Origin: Chaetoceros tenuissimus
Lineage: Eukaryota > Bacillariophyta > Thalassiosirophyceae > Chaetocerotales > Chaetocerotaceae
Assembly: GCA_021927905.1 (NCBI GenBank)
Contig: BLLK01000069.1
Location: forward strand, 682,001-746,000
DNA length: 64,000 nucleotides
Direction: 5' to 3'
Below are positions 35,687 through 46,138 of the stretch, piece after piece (position 1 is the stretch's first letter; each line of letters starts with the position of its first letter). Under the pieces are notes generated by a model. The model saw only the letters and a program-made list of their open reading frames with translations. It searched no databases and was not told the DNA's origin. The position numbers and the translations under genes are program-made.

Positions 35687-36112
35687 TTATAATGTAAACC
35701 ATACAAGAGCTCCTGCTGCAACAGTAGCTGCGGACATAGATGCAGTAGCTGAGGAACTTGCTGTTGCTCCAGCAGGTGTGCTTCCCTTTGGCGATTTGGT
35801 TGATGGAGACTTGGTAGATTTTGGAGCTTTGGATGACGGAGCAGCTGTCGCCTTCGGTGCCTTGGTCGCCTTCGGTGCTTTGGAAGAAGGTGACTTGGAA
35901 GATTTTGGCGCCTTGGAAGAAGGTGACTTGGATGATTTTGGTGTCTTCGATGAAGGAGCCTTGGAAGAAGGTGACTTGGAAGATTTTGGTGCCTTGGAAG
36001 AAGGTGCCTTGGTGCTCAATGTTCTACGAACAATCTTGGTATTGTTTGCTTCCGCGCCCATTAAAGCGCAAAGAAGAAGTGTAAGGAGTGCGATTACAGA
36101 TACTGTCTTCAT
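35687..36112 (-). CDS. Silaffin-like Ser/Lys/Ala/Pro-repeat secreted protein, intronless paralogue
   Basis: 141 aa, single exon. An N-terminal signal peptide (residues 1-22) is followed by RRTL at 29-32. An RxL motif at this place is the known propeptide cleavage site of diatom silaffins, frustulins and related frustule proteins. The mature part is low-complexity repeats of SSKAPKSSKSP type, rich in Lys and Ser, which in silaffins are polyamine-modified and phosphorylated to precipitate silica. The C-terminus is a small-residue region (ASSSATASMSA) and a hydrophobic tail ending ALVWFTL, which looks like a GPI-anchor signal and is not found in classic silaffins. A role in the cell wall or silica matrix is inferred from composition only. 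A close paralogue with three introns lies at 47006-47673. Confidence 0.7.
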   Translation of the reverse strand: MKTVSVIALLTLLLCALMGAEANNTKIVRRTLSTKAPSSKAPKSSKSPSSKAPSSKTPKSSKSPSSKAPKSSKSPSSKAPKATKAPKATAAPSSKAPKSTKSPSTKSPKGSTPAGATASSSATASMSAATVAAGALVWFTL

Positions 36113-37453
36113 TATAGATTGGAACTTGGGTCAACCTGAGATAGGTAAAAGTGGAACAAAGAAAAAATTATGAGAAAGTTTTAGTTCTTCGTTGTGGTGG
36201 AACAAAAAAAAGAAAAAGGAAAACATCAGTTTGTACAGCTATCTTAGCCATAAATGGTTTATTCTTGCAAGTATAAGTGCTATTTTATTTGTAACATATA
36301 CGTTGATCCGCCGTTGAAAATAAAATAGCTGTCTCCGTATCAAATTATTAATCCGTTGAAGGCGTTTGAGGAGAATTTGAAGAATTTTTATTACAATAGT
36401 TCCCGAGGCTAGTAGCTACGTACTTGAACGTACATGCATTGAAAGACATCTTCCTTAGGAATTCATTTATTCTCAGTTTACATCAATCAAAATTTTCTGT
36501 TTATAACACTCCGCATCATTTTGGGCACCTACAATATGCAAAAAAGACCTTTTCTATGATGCTCTAGTCAATAAAAGTATTGAAAAAAACATCATCATGA
36601 ATTAACAAATTACGGAAGAAAGCAAGTTTACTTATTCACTATTATATTTACGTATCATAATACTTAGCAGAATTTGATTTACATCATGCGCCAGGAGGAG
36701 AGACGACAATTTCCTTTTTTTTAATTTGTATTTGTTCATTCAAAACACGTAAATTTGATTCAACATTCCTATATTCTGTGCTAGTCTACTAGCAAGCGAT
36801 AGCTATTCATTTTCGCTTTACTTTCCTTTACTATGATCTTCTATACTTTTAGCATTTACACAAATGTAACATGTTTATTTTCAATTGCTCTGGATTGCTT
36901 CAAAAAATATACTTCGCTGCCGCAGCCTTTATAGACTATGTTAGAAAACATCCACGCTTTATCAAATTTGTAATTCAAACAATGATAAGTATTGATGAAG
37001 ACTTTTTTATTTTTTCTGCGAAGAAGAATTATTACAGTAGTAGCACACACTCGTATTCATATTATTTGCAAAGTATCAATGTTCAACTGATGATGGTCAG
37101 CCAATTTCTCTTACATATCTCAGTAACGAGTATCCAGTTTAAAAAGTATGCAAAATCACATCTTGTAAGAGTAGTGTAAGTATTGAAGAAGAAGGATACT
37201 ACCTACTTATTTTAGATTTGTAGTCACTTTTTATTTGCGACTTCTAATTCTGTCCAATGACATGCCGAACAAGATACAAGCAGTAGCTTCCGTTGGATGG
37301 AATTTAGCTCATAGACATGCAGATTTTGACAAATTTTGGATTCTTTCATCAGTTGGAGAAAGTTTGGATAATAGCCTTTGATTGTTACGTTGTTCTGTTC
37401 TAAATTATTTAGTTTGGAAAGAAAAGCAGCATAAACAATACACATGATACAAT
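36113..37453. other. Intergenic, 1.34 kb, AT-rich
   Basis: Long AT-rich stretch between the divergently transcribed silaffin-like gene (minus) and the coiled-coil gene (plus). Short frames on both strands have no homology or start context I recognise. A regulatory region is likely because both promoters fall here. Confidence 0.4.
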
Positions 37454-38596
37454 ATGGTGTTTCATAGAAAGCCGAAAGTTGATGAAACGAGCACAATGAT
37501 GCTGGATGACTTGAGTCAGGCAAAATCTGATGATAGATCGGTTTATACATTGGAGAGCGCCTATTCTGTTCTTCGTGATAGTTCCCAATTCAAGTCAAAA
37601 AAATATACTAGCTATCAAATGCATGATTTGCAAACAAAGGAAGATGTAGGATCATGTGATCTTGCTGATGATGATGATCCTTACGGTGCAGTGTATGAAG
37701 ATTTGCTTCAATCTTTGTCTGCTGATAATCGCACATTTCTATCAAATGCCACAGGATCTTTGGATGAATATGATGCTTACTTATCTCAAATTCGTGGACC
37801 TGTCATTACAGAGTCAGAAGAAGAACACGAATACCTCGACGATCGTAATGATAGATCAAGTTCTTATCATCGCAGCAGAAGTGCTGTATCATACCAAAAT
37901 GACAGTGCAAGCGTTTTCAACGACGACGAGAGTCAATATAGTGCAATAGCAACATCAAAATCCAAACCAGATGAATCATTCTCCGAATCAAAAAGTCATT
38001 CTTTAGATGAGACTGAAAGTGCTGAGACAGAGGATGGAGGAGGGTGTTGTTTCCTGGGTTGTGGTGCTGAAGATACTGGATCCGATGATGTTGCACCTGC
38101 GGAATATCACGAGGAGGAAGAGACTAATCAAGAAGGTAATGTCCACAAGACTGATGGAGGAAATTTATCACTAAAAAAGAGCAGTCTAGACAATGATGAA
38201 AGAGCTATTCGCAAAGAAAGATTAAAGAAAAAGTTGAGCCAAATGGACCCTGACGCAGCAAGGGCTTTCAAGAAGAAACTACAACGTAAAAAAATTGAAC
38301 GTGAGAAGAAACAAAAGGCGTTAGAGCGCAAACTTAACAAAAAAGGGTATCAGCCACTTATACCGAAGGAGCTTGTGAAAATGCAAGATGAATATCAGAA
38401 GAAGTTACAAGATAAGAAGGACTTGAAAAAATCTCAGAAGATGTACAAGAACAGGCAATTGAGAAAGGAGAAGCAACTCGAAAATGCTAGAAAATTACAA
38501 CAAGAACTCGAGGCAAATGTATCAGACTCATCATATTCATCTAATGATGGCGATGACCAAGAAGCTGAGAACAGAGAGCTTGGACTCTGGTCCTAA
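37454..38596 (+). CDS. Unknown acidic/coiled-coil protein
   Basis: Single-exon 380-aa protein from ATG 37454; I do not recognise the family. Residues 1-230 are Ser/Asp/Glu-rich and predicted disordered, with many SxxE/D casein-kinase-type sites and a small Cys/Gly cluster near 195-205 (GGGCCFLGCG). Residues 250-355 are strongly basic and helical, full of Lys/Arg/Glu heptad-like repeats, probably a coiled coil. No signal peptide or membrane segment. It could be a cytoskeletal or nuclear scaffold. Confidence 0.75.
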   Translation: MVFHRKPKVDETSTMMLDDLSQAKSDDRSVYTLESAYSVLRDSSQFKSKKYTSYQMHDLQTKEDVGSCDLADDDDPYGAVYEDLLQSLSADNRTFLSNATGSLDEYDAYLSQIRGPVITESEEEHEYLDDRNDRSSSYHRSRSAVSYQNDSASVFNDDESQYSAIATSKSKPDESFSESKSHSLDETESAETEDGGGCCFLGCGAEDTGSDDVAPAEYHEEEETNQEGNVHKTDGGNLSLKKSSLDNDERAIRKERLKKKLSQMDPDAARAFKKKLQRKKIEREKKQKALERKLNKKGYQPLIPKELVKMQDEYQKKLQDKKDLKKSQKMYKNRQLRKEKQLENARKLQQELEANVSDSSYSSNDGDDQEAENRELGLWS

Positions 38597-38686
38597 GCGC
38601 CCCATTTAAATTGTTTTAATCAATAAGAGAAGAAGAGATATTTTAGACATTACTTTAGGTATTTACTGCGAGATATTAAGTTATCC

Positions 38687-40703
38687 TCATGTCATTGTAC
38701 CTTGGTTGCACCAGTCAATATGTTTACAATCAAGCGCAGCATTTGGCTCATCGACAACTAATCCTGCAAACTTCATATACTCGTCTCTTGTTCTCTCCTT
38801 TCCGAGACCATAAAACTCTATGTCTTGAAGCACGTACTCGATCTTCTGCTGTTTGATCTGCTCTAATCTCGAATCTGGATACCCAGTCATGTACTTAATC
38901 CGTTTAATTACATTTCCCTGTAGACGTGAGTTCATGGCAGGCTAGTTTGAAGAAGGAATCAGATGAAAGTCAGTATGTTTTTATGCAAACTTTGTTTATC
39001 TTCGGATGAGAATGATGAAGTTTACTTACCTGTCCGTACAGCCTAGTCACAGTTTCCCAAAACTTAGGGAGACCCATTCGTCCTGGCCGATACTGATGTG
39101 CAATCAAGTTTTTGCGTGGTGCATATATATTCCAGCCATGTGTCCAACTCCTCATCGACAAAGCAATTTCTTCTCCCATAAAACACCAAGGCTAGAAAAT
39201 AGAAGGAATATGAATACATGATCTCTAAGAAAAAACAACAAAGTAGTATTTTGTACTTACAATATAAGGGTCAAATGGAACGTCGACCAAGAACTCAGCT
39301 CTTGCAAAAAAGAATCCAGCAGCAATAAATGGGATCTGCGTTGGAAGTGGTTCATCTCCTGAGTATCCCCTCCCAGTGTTGATTCTTACAATAGGATTAG
39401 GATCCTCTACCTTTGTCTCACAAAAGCATAATCTTGCACCTGGAGTTTCCCTAACATTATTTCCATTACCAGGATTAAATCCCGGAGGGTAACTACTCAA
39501 AATGACTTTAGGATAACTCTTTGCAATCTTGGCTTCATTCCTATATTTCTCGTCCCATTCTACTGCAAACTGGAGATCTACAAAAGGCAAAGAGCGTCAG
39601 TATACCAGACAGGTTCTTTTCCACAGACAATAAATGAGATGTATTTACTTACGCGAATCACATTGCATAAAGAAGGTCTCTCCACCCCATAGTTTACTTG
39701 CATGATATCTCGCCATGGCTGGTCCTAAGCTCTCAGTTTCATGGACATAAACAACTCGAACTTGTCCATTTTCGCAAAAGTGCTTGTACTTTTCATCTGT
39801 GCAAAAATCTTCAATACCATTTTTATCCACTGGTGCATCAGATATTTTTGTCATGTCTCTCCCCTGTGCATTTTTTCCAATTACTTCCATACCAGTTTTG
39901 CACGGCTTACCGCTTGGATCAATCGTCCCATCAGGTAAAACCTTTCCAAAGCAATTTTGAACAACAGCACCTATAAACAGCTTTTCGGGATGTTTTGCAT
40001 TCTCAAATGCATATACCAGTGTATCTTTCAGTAAATGTTCTCTATAACTTGCAAGTGATAAAAATATCGAATCATCTTCTCGTATTGGAAAAATAGGTTT
40101 ATTTCTATACGCTTCATCAAATGGTTTCAAGTGTCTTTTCGCAATAGTGTAGAAAGAATCCAAGATATCAGCAGGCGATGCACGATTTTCCGATAGACGC
40201 ATATTATCATTGTGAAAATCATCCAGATACTTTTGCAACAAGGCTGTGATTCCCGCAATGGTGGGTTTACCATTCAATACATCTTGAATCAATGCTTCAC
40301 TGTTTGGAATTTTGGAAAAGATTGGTAGATATGGCACGGGAGGATTAAGATGTGGAGCACTAATGCCGTCAATCTTTTGCTTTCCTTGTTCAATTTTACC
40401 CTTGATATCATTCTTCATAGTTTTGAATCTGTTCATTGCATTGGCACGGATACTTCCTCCAATCTGTTTTGCCAACTGTTCTTTTGCCGAGAGTTCTTTC
40501 TTGAGTGCAGGTGAGACCTTTGGACTTTTGAGTAGGTATATGAAGGCCAATACTACAATCAATGTCAGAATAGTTTTGACTGTTTTATCATCAGATGCTT
40601 TACTTTTCTTGACGAGCTTCTTTGGTTTTCTTGTGCTTTGACCCCTAGCTTTTCTAGGTGGAGAAAGACTCGACTTCCGAGTCTTTATGTTTCGTTGCTG
40701 CAT
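38687..40703 (-). CDS. GT60-family UDP-GlcNAc glycosyltransferase, type II membrane protein
   Basis: Four exons, 40703-39653, 39577-39261, 39191-39030 and 38941-38687 (1785 nt, 594 aa). The introns are 75, 69 and 88 nt, all GTAAGT...TAG, and the joined frame is open. A basic cytoplasmic tail (residues 1-43) precedes one transmembrane helix (about 44-58), typical of Golgi enzymes. The catalytic region has IFLSLASYR, a QNCFG segment, GPAMARY, and the DSH metal-binding motif that is created across the first intron (MQCDSHLQF). FIAAGFFFA, FMGEEIALSMR and THGWNIYAP follow. These are the signature of the GlcNAc-transferase family that includes the Skp1 hydroxyproline GlcNAc-transferase. The acceptor here is unknown; the membrane anchor argues for a secretory-pathway substrate rather than cytosolic Skp1. 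Confidence 0.85.
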
Positions 40704-41095
40704 GTTTCACACGAGATCACCCTCAGTATAAGAATATCTTCTTTTCTAACTTTTGTACAAGTAGTTGCAACAAAGTAAATAAGTGATCTTCTTAGCAAAT
40801 GTAATCTTCGACGTCGTTGTTTGCCTTTGAATTTTGTGTTTGATAACGGAAAACAATGACATGCGGACTAAGACAGAGCTAATTGACCTGTATTTGGACG
40901 GGAACACTTCATAACAGCGATAGCTTGATTCCAACGACGACGCGAGCAAAATTTTTTGAATTTATTTACAACGAAAACGAACACTTTGTTTTTTCCTGTA
41001 TGGTAAGGTACAACACTTACTTATTTGTTTTTCGCACTCCTACATACTCATAGCCTTAACATACTCTCACTGCAGTCCAAGTCTAAAGTCACCAG
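40704..41095. promoter_or_regulatory. Divergent promoter region of glycosyltransferase and sulfotransferase genes, 392 bp
   Basis: The two start codons are 392 bp apart on opposite strands, so this short interval must hold both promoters. I see no TATA box or motif I can assign with confidence. Confidence 0.45.
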
Positions 41096-42178
41096 ATGAA
41101 ATTAATACAATTGCGAGCACTTGTTTCTGCTCTTGCTGGTATCTCATGCATGATATGTTTTTGTTTCATTCAAATGGAGACAGACCAAAGTTTGTCCAGC
41201 CAAATACTGAATCGTTTAACATTACGGAAGCCAAGCTCTATAGAACAGAATCTTCGTCCAAGTAAAGGATTCTTACCCAAATGCGTTGATCAAGTATATA
41301 CTCAATCATCTAGAAAGCGTAATCTTAAAAAGGGTGCTATGCTATTTGAAAATAGACATGAATGGCCCGTTTGTAAATTTGAAAAAGATGGACCAATTCC
41401 AGTTGTATTCATTGTTCTAGGGCGATCAGGCAGTGACGCAACTTGGTCTACGATATCAAAGCTAGCAGGTGGTAAATCACCTTTAGGAGAACACACTGGA
41501 GAAAATAAAGTGAAAGCTATGGAATTCTTGAGTAATATGAAGACAGAAGAAGTTGGAAAATGGTGGCTCACTGCCCATTTGTGTGAATTTGCACATAAAT
41601 ACTGTGACAGACCTCTTGCTGCCTTCAAGTGGAAACCATTTGTAGATTCATGGAAATTGCCTGCGGCACAGGGGATTCTGAAGCAGCTAGCTGAATTTGA
41701 TGACCCTAGAATCAAAGTGATATACATGACAAGAAATCCATTGGATGTAATGATATCCAACTATAAACATGAGCGTAACAAGAATCTTACTGCACACTGT
41801 CAAACAGGCGACGAGAAATGTATTGAAGATCTCAAGAAACTAGGCACTGGATTACATCTACCGACTGAGACGCTTGTAGAAGATTTGAAGAAACAGTTTG
41901 AAGCATTTGCATACTTTGAGAAAACCTTGGATGAAATGAAGATCCATCATATAAAGACTACATATCAAAAGTTATATCAACAAGATCATGCAGAGGAATG
42001 GATGAGGATATTCAAGTTTTTAGGGAAAGGACCGACAGAAGGTTTGACGATGGATGATATTGTCAACAGTTTTGAACTTGCACCTACATTTCAAAAGAAT
42101 CACAATGTTACATTATCCAATTATCAGGAAGTTCGTGATTTAATGATGGGTACTGACTTTGAAGGCTTGTTGCATTAG
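41096..42178 (+). CDS. Sulfotransferase-like type II membrane protein
   Basis: Single-exon 360-aa protein from ATG 41096. A transmembrane anchor lies at about residues 5-25. The PAPS 5'-phosphosulfate loop is VLGRSGSDATW (near 105-115). The 3'-phosphate-binding segment is IYMTRNPLDVMISN, in the usual spacing for carbohydrate sulfotransferases. Such enzymes move sulfate from PAPS to a glycan in the Golgi lumen, which fits sulfated polysaccharides of marine algae. The gene is paired head-to-head with a Golgi-type glycosyltransferase. Acceptor unknown. Confidence 0.8.
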   Translation: MKLIQLRALVSALAGISCMICFCFIQMETDQSLSSQILNRLTLRKPSSIEQNLRPSKGFLPKCVDQVYTQSSRKRNLKKGAMLFENRHEWPVCKFEKDGPIPVVFIVLGRSGSDATWSTISKLAGGKSPLGEHTGENKVKAMEFLSNMKTEEVGKWWLTAHLCEFAHKYCDRPLAAFKWKPFVDSWKLPAAQGILKQLAEFDDPRIKVIYMTRNPLDVMISNYKHERNKNLTAHCQTGDEKCIEDLKKLGTGLHLPTETLVEDLKKQFEAFAYFEKTLDEMKIHHIKTTYQKLYQQDHAEEWMRIFKFLGKGPTEGLTMDDIVNSFELAPTFQKNHNVTLSNYQEVRDLMMGTDFEGLLH

Positions 42179-42444
42179 CTACCTAGTAGATATATTTACA
42201 TGCGTATAAAATTGTTGTAATAGGAAACGCTTTTCATACTCGTACAGCAGAAAGGAAATCATGACTTCAAAATAGTACATTAGGTTTACTCGTACAAGTT
42301 TCATAAGCATAGAAACTAACGTATTATTCTTCATGGTTGCGATAATTAAATCAGCCCAAGATGCAAATAAAATAGAATTGTAGCAACAACACAATGATTT
42401 CAGATTCTCAAAATTCTAATAAGACGACAAGCTTCATCATATTC

Positions 42445-43506
42445 TCAATTGTCACAATTGCAAAAGTTGAAAATATTCATGTATCGTCGTTCAGGTGGTT
42501 TCATGACATATTTCCATTCAGGCATATTACTCATATCATATGTATATTCTCGAATGACCAAATCTTTTTTGACAGGAGAAGAATCTGTAGAAATCATTTT
42601 TGCATCATTTCTCTTTGAACTTTGCTCATTGGGTTGAAATCTTATTGGGTCTATAATGGATGTATGTATAGCTACGACAGATGGCTTGGCTTGGTTGAGA
42701 ATGATTGGTTGTTTGATGTGATTGCCTTGATGCTCAGGAGGATCTGCAGTCACTGTGGTAATGGTGCAAGTTATGTTTGGATTCTTGTCTGTATCTTTAG
42801 CTCTTGTAATACATTCACTGCTTTTACTTTCATCATTGCTTGGTATCATTGGTTCTTTGTTCAATGTGGATAGATCCTGTTGAAGAATGTCGGGCTCATT
42901 GATTTCTTGAGAATGATCAAGTCCATTCTCTTTGTCGTTTGCTACTTCTACTGCAGTTTCCAAATCTTGTTCGACTACCGGTAATTGCTGCTGCACAAAT
43001 GAAGGTTCGACTAATGATTCCTTTTCTAAATTTTCAGACTCTGTTCCTTGAATCATGTCGTCGTCATCATGTTCATTGTGTTCACTCAAAGACACATGCT
43101 TCTCATTTCCTTCATCTACAACAATTTCATGATCCTTCTGATTCTCCTCATTCTTTACATTCCGAGGTGAAGCCCAATCATGGTTCCTCTTGACAACAGG
43201 AGTAAAAGATCTAAGAAAAGACTTGGCTTCAATCTTTTTCTTTTCATCTAAAATCTTTTCTTTTCTTTGTTTCTTGTAGTGTTCATCAAGGTTAAAGTTG
43301 GTAGGTGCTTTCCCTCCAAGTAATTTGGCTCGAAGAGATGTAAAACTGAAATCTTCTTCGGAATCAGATGACGAGGAGGATTCGAGAGAAGATATTGTTT
43401 CTTGTGTGTTTTGTGCCTTGATTGGTAATTCTTCATGGTAGTCTGTGTAGTTTGCATTATCCATATCATCGGAGGAGATATTGCTTGGTTGTGTGATTGT
43501 ATTCAT
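42445..43506 (-). CDS. Unknown disordered protein
   Basis: Single-exon 353-aa protein. It is dominated by Ser/Asp/Glu/Asn-rich disordered sequence. A segment near residues 50-110 (SFTSLRAKLLGGKAPTNF, then a Lys-rich helix) and the C-terminus (MSNMPEWKYVMKPPERRYMN) look ordered and may be short interaction motifs. No domain is recognised. The stop is about 270 bp from the convergent sulfotransferase gene. Confidence 0.7.
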   Translation of the reverse strand: MNTITQPSNISSDDMDNANYTDYHEELPIKAQNTQETISSLESSSSSDSEEDFSFTSLRAKLLGGKAPTNFNLDEHYKKQRKEKILDEKKKIEAKSFLRSFTPVVKRNHDWASPRNVKNEENQKDHEIVVDEGNEKHVSLSEHNEHDDDDMIQGTESENLEKESLVEPSFVQQQLPVVEQDLETAVEVANDKENGLDHSQEINEPDILQQDLSTLNKEPMIPSNDESKSSECITRAKDTDKNPNITCTITTVTADPPEHQGNHIKQPIILNQAKPSVVAIHTSIIDPIRFQPNEQSSKRNDAKMISTDSSPVKKDLVIREYTYDMSNMPEWKYVMKPPERRYMNIFNFCNCDN

Positions 43507-43897
43507 GTTTCTTTCACGCTCTGGTCTTTTGATGGTCCTACTTTTACAAATTCAAATCTGCTCTGATTATTGAGTATGCGAATTGGCCACAGAGATTGTC
43601 TCTCCTGTATAGAGATTGGTGAGCTGAGAGTTGGTACATAAAAGTGCAATTGCATCAATACAATCTCATTGAGAAGCATTTCGAAGTTTGAATGATGAGC
43701 AAGATTTAAGAGAGCAGCTTTCCGGGAGTCATTTAGTAGGACCCGAGTAGAGTCCTACCATAAACCGACTGCACATCCACCAAAGATATCCATTCAATTT
43801 TGTTTCATGTATTACATACATAAAAGTAAAAGAAGTCACTGCTGCAACTCCTTTTACATCATCTAAACTTCACTGACTCAATAATATTCACAGAGTC
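43507..43897. promoter_or_regulatory. Divergent promoter region, 391 bp
   Basis: Lies between the start of the disordered-protein gene (minus) and the start of SF3B2 (plus), and must contain both promoters. No identifiable motif. Confidence 0.4.
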
Positions 43898-45611
43898 ATG
43901 GGTTTATCAACAGCAGAAAGAAATAGACGAAAGCGTGAACGCAAAAAGCGTGCCAAACAAGAAGAAAAGAAACGATTGGCTGAGGAACAAGAAGCAGCTA
44001 CAAAACAAGCTGCTGCACCAGAAGAAGATGTCGATGTCGAAATTGAATATGTACCTGAACCACTATTAACTGAATCTGAAGCAAAGAATGATTCACAACA
44101 AGAAGATGATAATGATATGGCAGCTGTACTTCGTAGATTTCAAGCTAGAGCATCGGCTCTTGTCTCCGATGCAGAAGAGGATGATGTAGACAAGAAAAAA
44201 GAGACAGAGACACAAGAGGATGAAGAGGAGGAGGAGCAGCTGAGTAAACGGAAATTGAGAGAAATGTCAAGACCTACCGTTGCCGAATTGAAGAATAGAG
44301 TAGAAAGGAGTGATTTAGTTGAAGCGCATGATGTTACTGCCAAAGATCCGGATTTCTTACTGTTTTTGAAAGCGGTACCGAGTACTGTTCCTGTTCCGAG
44401 ACATTGGGGACGGAAACGAAAATATTTGCAAGGAAAGGTATGTGAAGTATGAATATTTATACAAGCTGTGTCTTTTCTAAAGTTATGATGTATCTAACTT
44501 CTTTTCATCCCAGAGAGGAATTGAAAAAGTTCCGTTTGCACTTCCAGATTTCATTGCGAAAACTGGTATTATGGAAGTACGAAGCGCCATTGATGAAGAT
44601 GAAAGTAACCAGAAAGCGAGACAGAAAAATAGATCAAGAGTAGCACCGAAAATGGGGGCACTAGATGTAGACTATCGTACGCTTTATGATGCCTTCTTTA
44701 AACATCAGAATAAAGCATCGATTCAAGAGAAATTGACTGGCTTTGGTGATTTGTATTATGAAGGAAAGGAATTTGAAACGCAAAAATCGAGTGATATTGA
44801 AGTTGGAGGTCCACTGTCGGAAAAATTGAGAGATGCACTTGGCATGACTGCCGAGAATAGTCCGCCTCCATGGCTTATTAACATGCAGAGATATGGACCA
44901 CCACCTTCTTATCCTAATTTGAAAATTCCTGGATTGAATGCTCCACTTTCAATGGGGTGTTCCTATGGGTATCATTTAAATGGATGGGGGAAGCCACCAG
45001 TGGATCAATTAGGTAGACCCTTGTTTGGTGGAAATCCATTTGACCCACCAAATGCGACGGCTGATACAACCTCTGGATGGGATTTTGATGATTCAGGTGC
45101 AATTGTGACAAGTGATGGTAAAACTATCGGAAAGAAACCATGGGGCGCACTTCCATTTGGGCTTGGATCAGACGACGAAGAATCGTCAAGTGAAGAAGAG
45201 AGTTCCGATGATGAAAGTATGGATGAGTCTTCTGACGAAGAAGGTGAAGAAAAGGAGGATGCAGGAGACAAGGAAGAAGAAGACCACACTGCAAAGGTTC
45301 CTGAAGATGGCACGCAAAGTGTTGTTCCTGGATCAGCTGTGGATCTACGAAAACCAGATGGAGAAGAGACTCCTGCACCTTCAAAACAATTGTACACTGT
45401 TTTACATGAAACTAGTGCTGATAAGGATCAACAAGCAGGTGCAGTGTTTGCATCTGAAACCAAGTATGTCGTACCAGGAACAGATATTCCTGAGGGCGCA
45501 CAGAGTGTACTTGCCAAGGCTCCGATGAATGATTCAGGCAAGAGAAAGCGCAATGACGATGGTGACGACGATGATGATAACGAAGACTTGACCAAGAAAT
45601 TTAAATTTTAA
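43898..45611 (+). CDS. SF3B2: Splicing factor 3B subunit 2 (SAP145)
   Basis: Two exons, 43898-44437 and 44514-45611 (1638 nt, 545 aa), with a 76-nt GTATGT...CCCAG intron. The N-terminal third is a Lys/Glu-rich helix and acidic linker. The central DUF382 region has RPTVAELK, DPDFLLFLKA, VPVPRHWGRKRKYLQGKRG and KVPFALPDFI. The PSP domain follows (PLSEKLRDALGM, PPPWLINMQRYGPPPSYP, then GYHLNGWGKPP and GRPLFGGNPF). These are the diagnostic blocks of SF3B2/Cus1, the U2 snRNP component that bridges SF3B1 and SF3B4 at the branch site. The acidic tail and a short basic end (KKFKF) are as in other family members. Confidence 0.93.
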
Positions 45612-45688
45612 TTTGAGTAAGTTTGAAATAAACAGAATAAATGCACTGGTATCAGTGGTGTACTATATGGACTGGTACTCTTCAGTTC

Positions 45689-46138
45689 TCAGTTACCAGT
45701 AATGTCATCCCAATTATTGATAAATGTTGCAACAACTCCTCCGATTCCACCATCTCCAAGATTGGCCAGGACAAGAAAGTTAAAAGCGATAGCTGCAAAT
45801 CCAATAGCAGTTACTGTTTTGAATTCGTGAGCCTGTCAGTCAATGAATTTAAATAGACTTACAATATAATGAATCATAAAACAAAAATACTTACGGGTAG
45901 CTGCATCAACATTAGGAATTTCAAACACAGCGACTTTTCTCTCCTCGTCATTATTGTCTCCATAATATATTTGTGTCTTTGTTCTAGCAAATTTTTGTTC
46001 TTGAGGAATGAAATTGGATTGACTTGAACGACGAACCACGGCAGAGTTTTGAACGGTGAATGCAAAACAACTACTGGACATAAATGAGAGAAAGCACAAA
46101 CCAGCAAGGGCAATGGATCTAACTGATAGCATTTTCAT
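45689..46138 (-). CDS. Small plastid-targeted membrane protein, two exons, phase problem at the junction
   Basis: Exon 1 (46138-45895) starts with a signal peptide and an AF context (SSSCFAFTV), a diatom plastid bipartite presequence. It continues to FEIPNVDAAT and ends at a GTAAGT donor. Exon 2 (45832-45689) follows a CTGACAG acceptor and encodes one transmembrane helix (FKTVTAIGFAAIAFNFLVLA) then LGDGGIGGVV and NNWDDITGN to a TGA. The whole resembles small single-helix thylakoid-type proteins of diatoms; I do not recognise the exact family and it lacks the chlorophyll-binding ExxNGR motif. The two exons are out of phase by one base with these borders (244 + 144 nt), so either a one-base error, a real frameshift or an unseen splice site is involved. 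Confidence 0.6.

Noticed and set aside
35682-36173. 163-codon plus-strand frame rich in Asp, Glu, Gly and Leu
   Set aside because: It is the antisense of the silaffin-like repeats; repetitive codons keep both strands open. The minus strand has the signal peptide and RxL motif.
36856-37550. Short frames on both strands in the AT-rich gap before the coiled-coil gene
   Set aside because: Composition is that of AT-rich non-coding DNA and none carries a recognisable motif.
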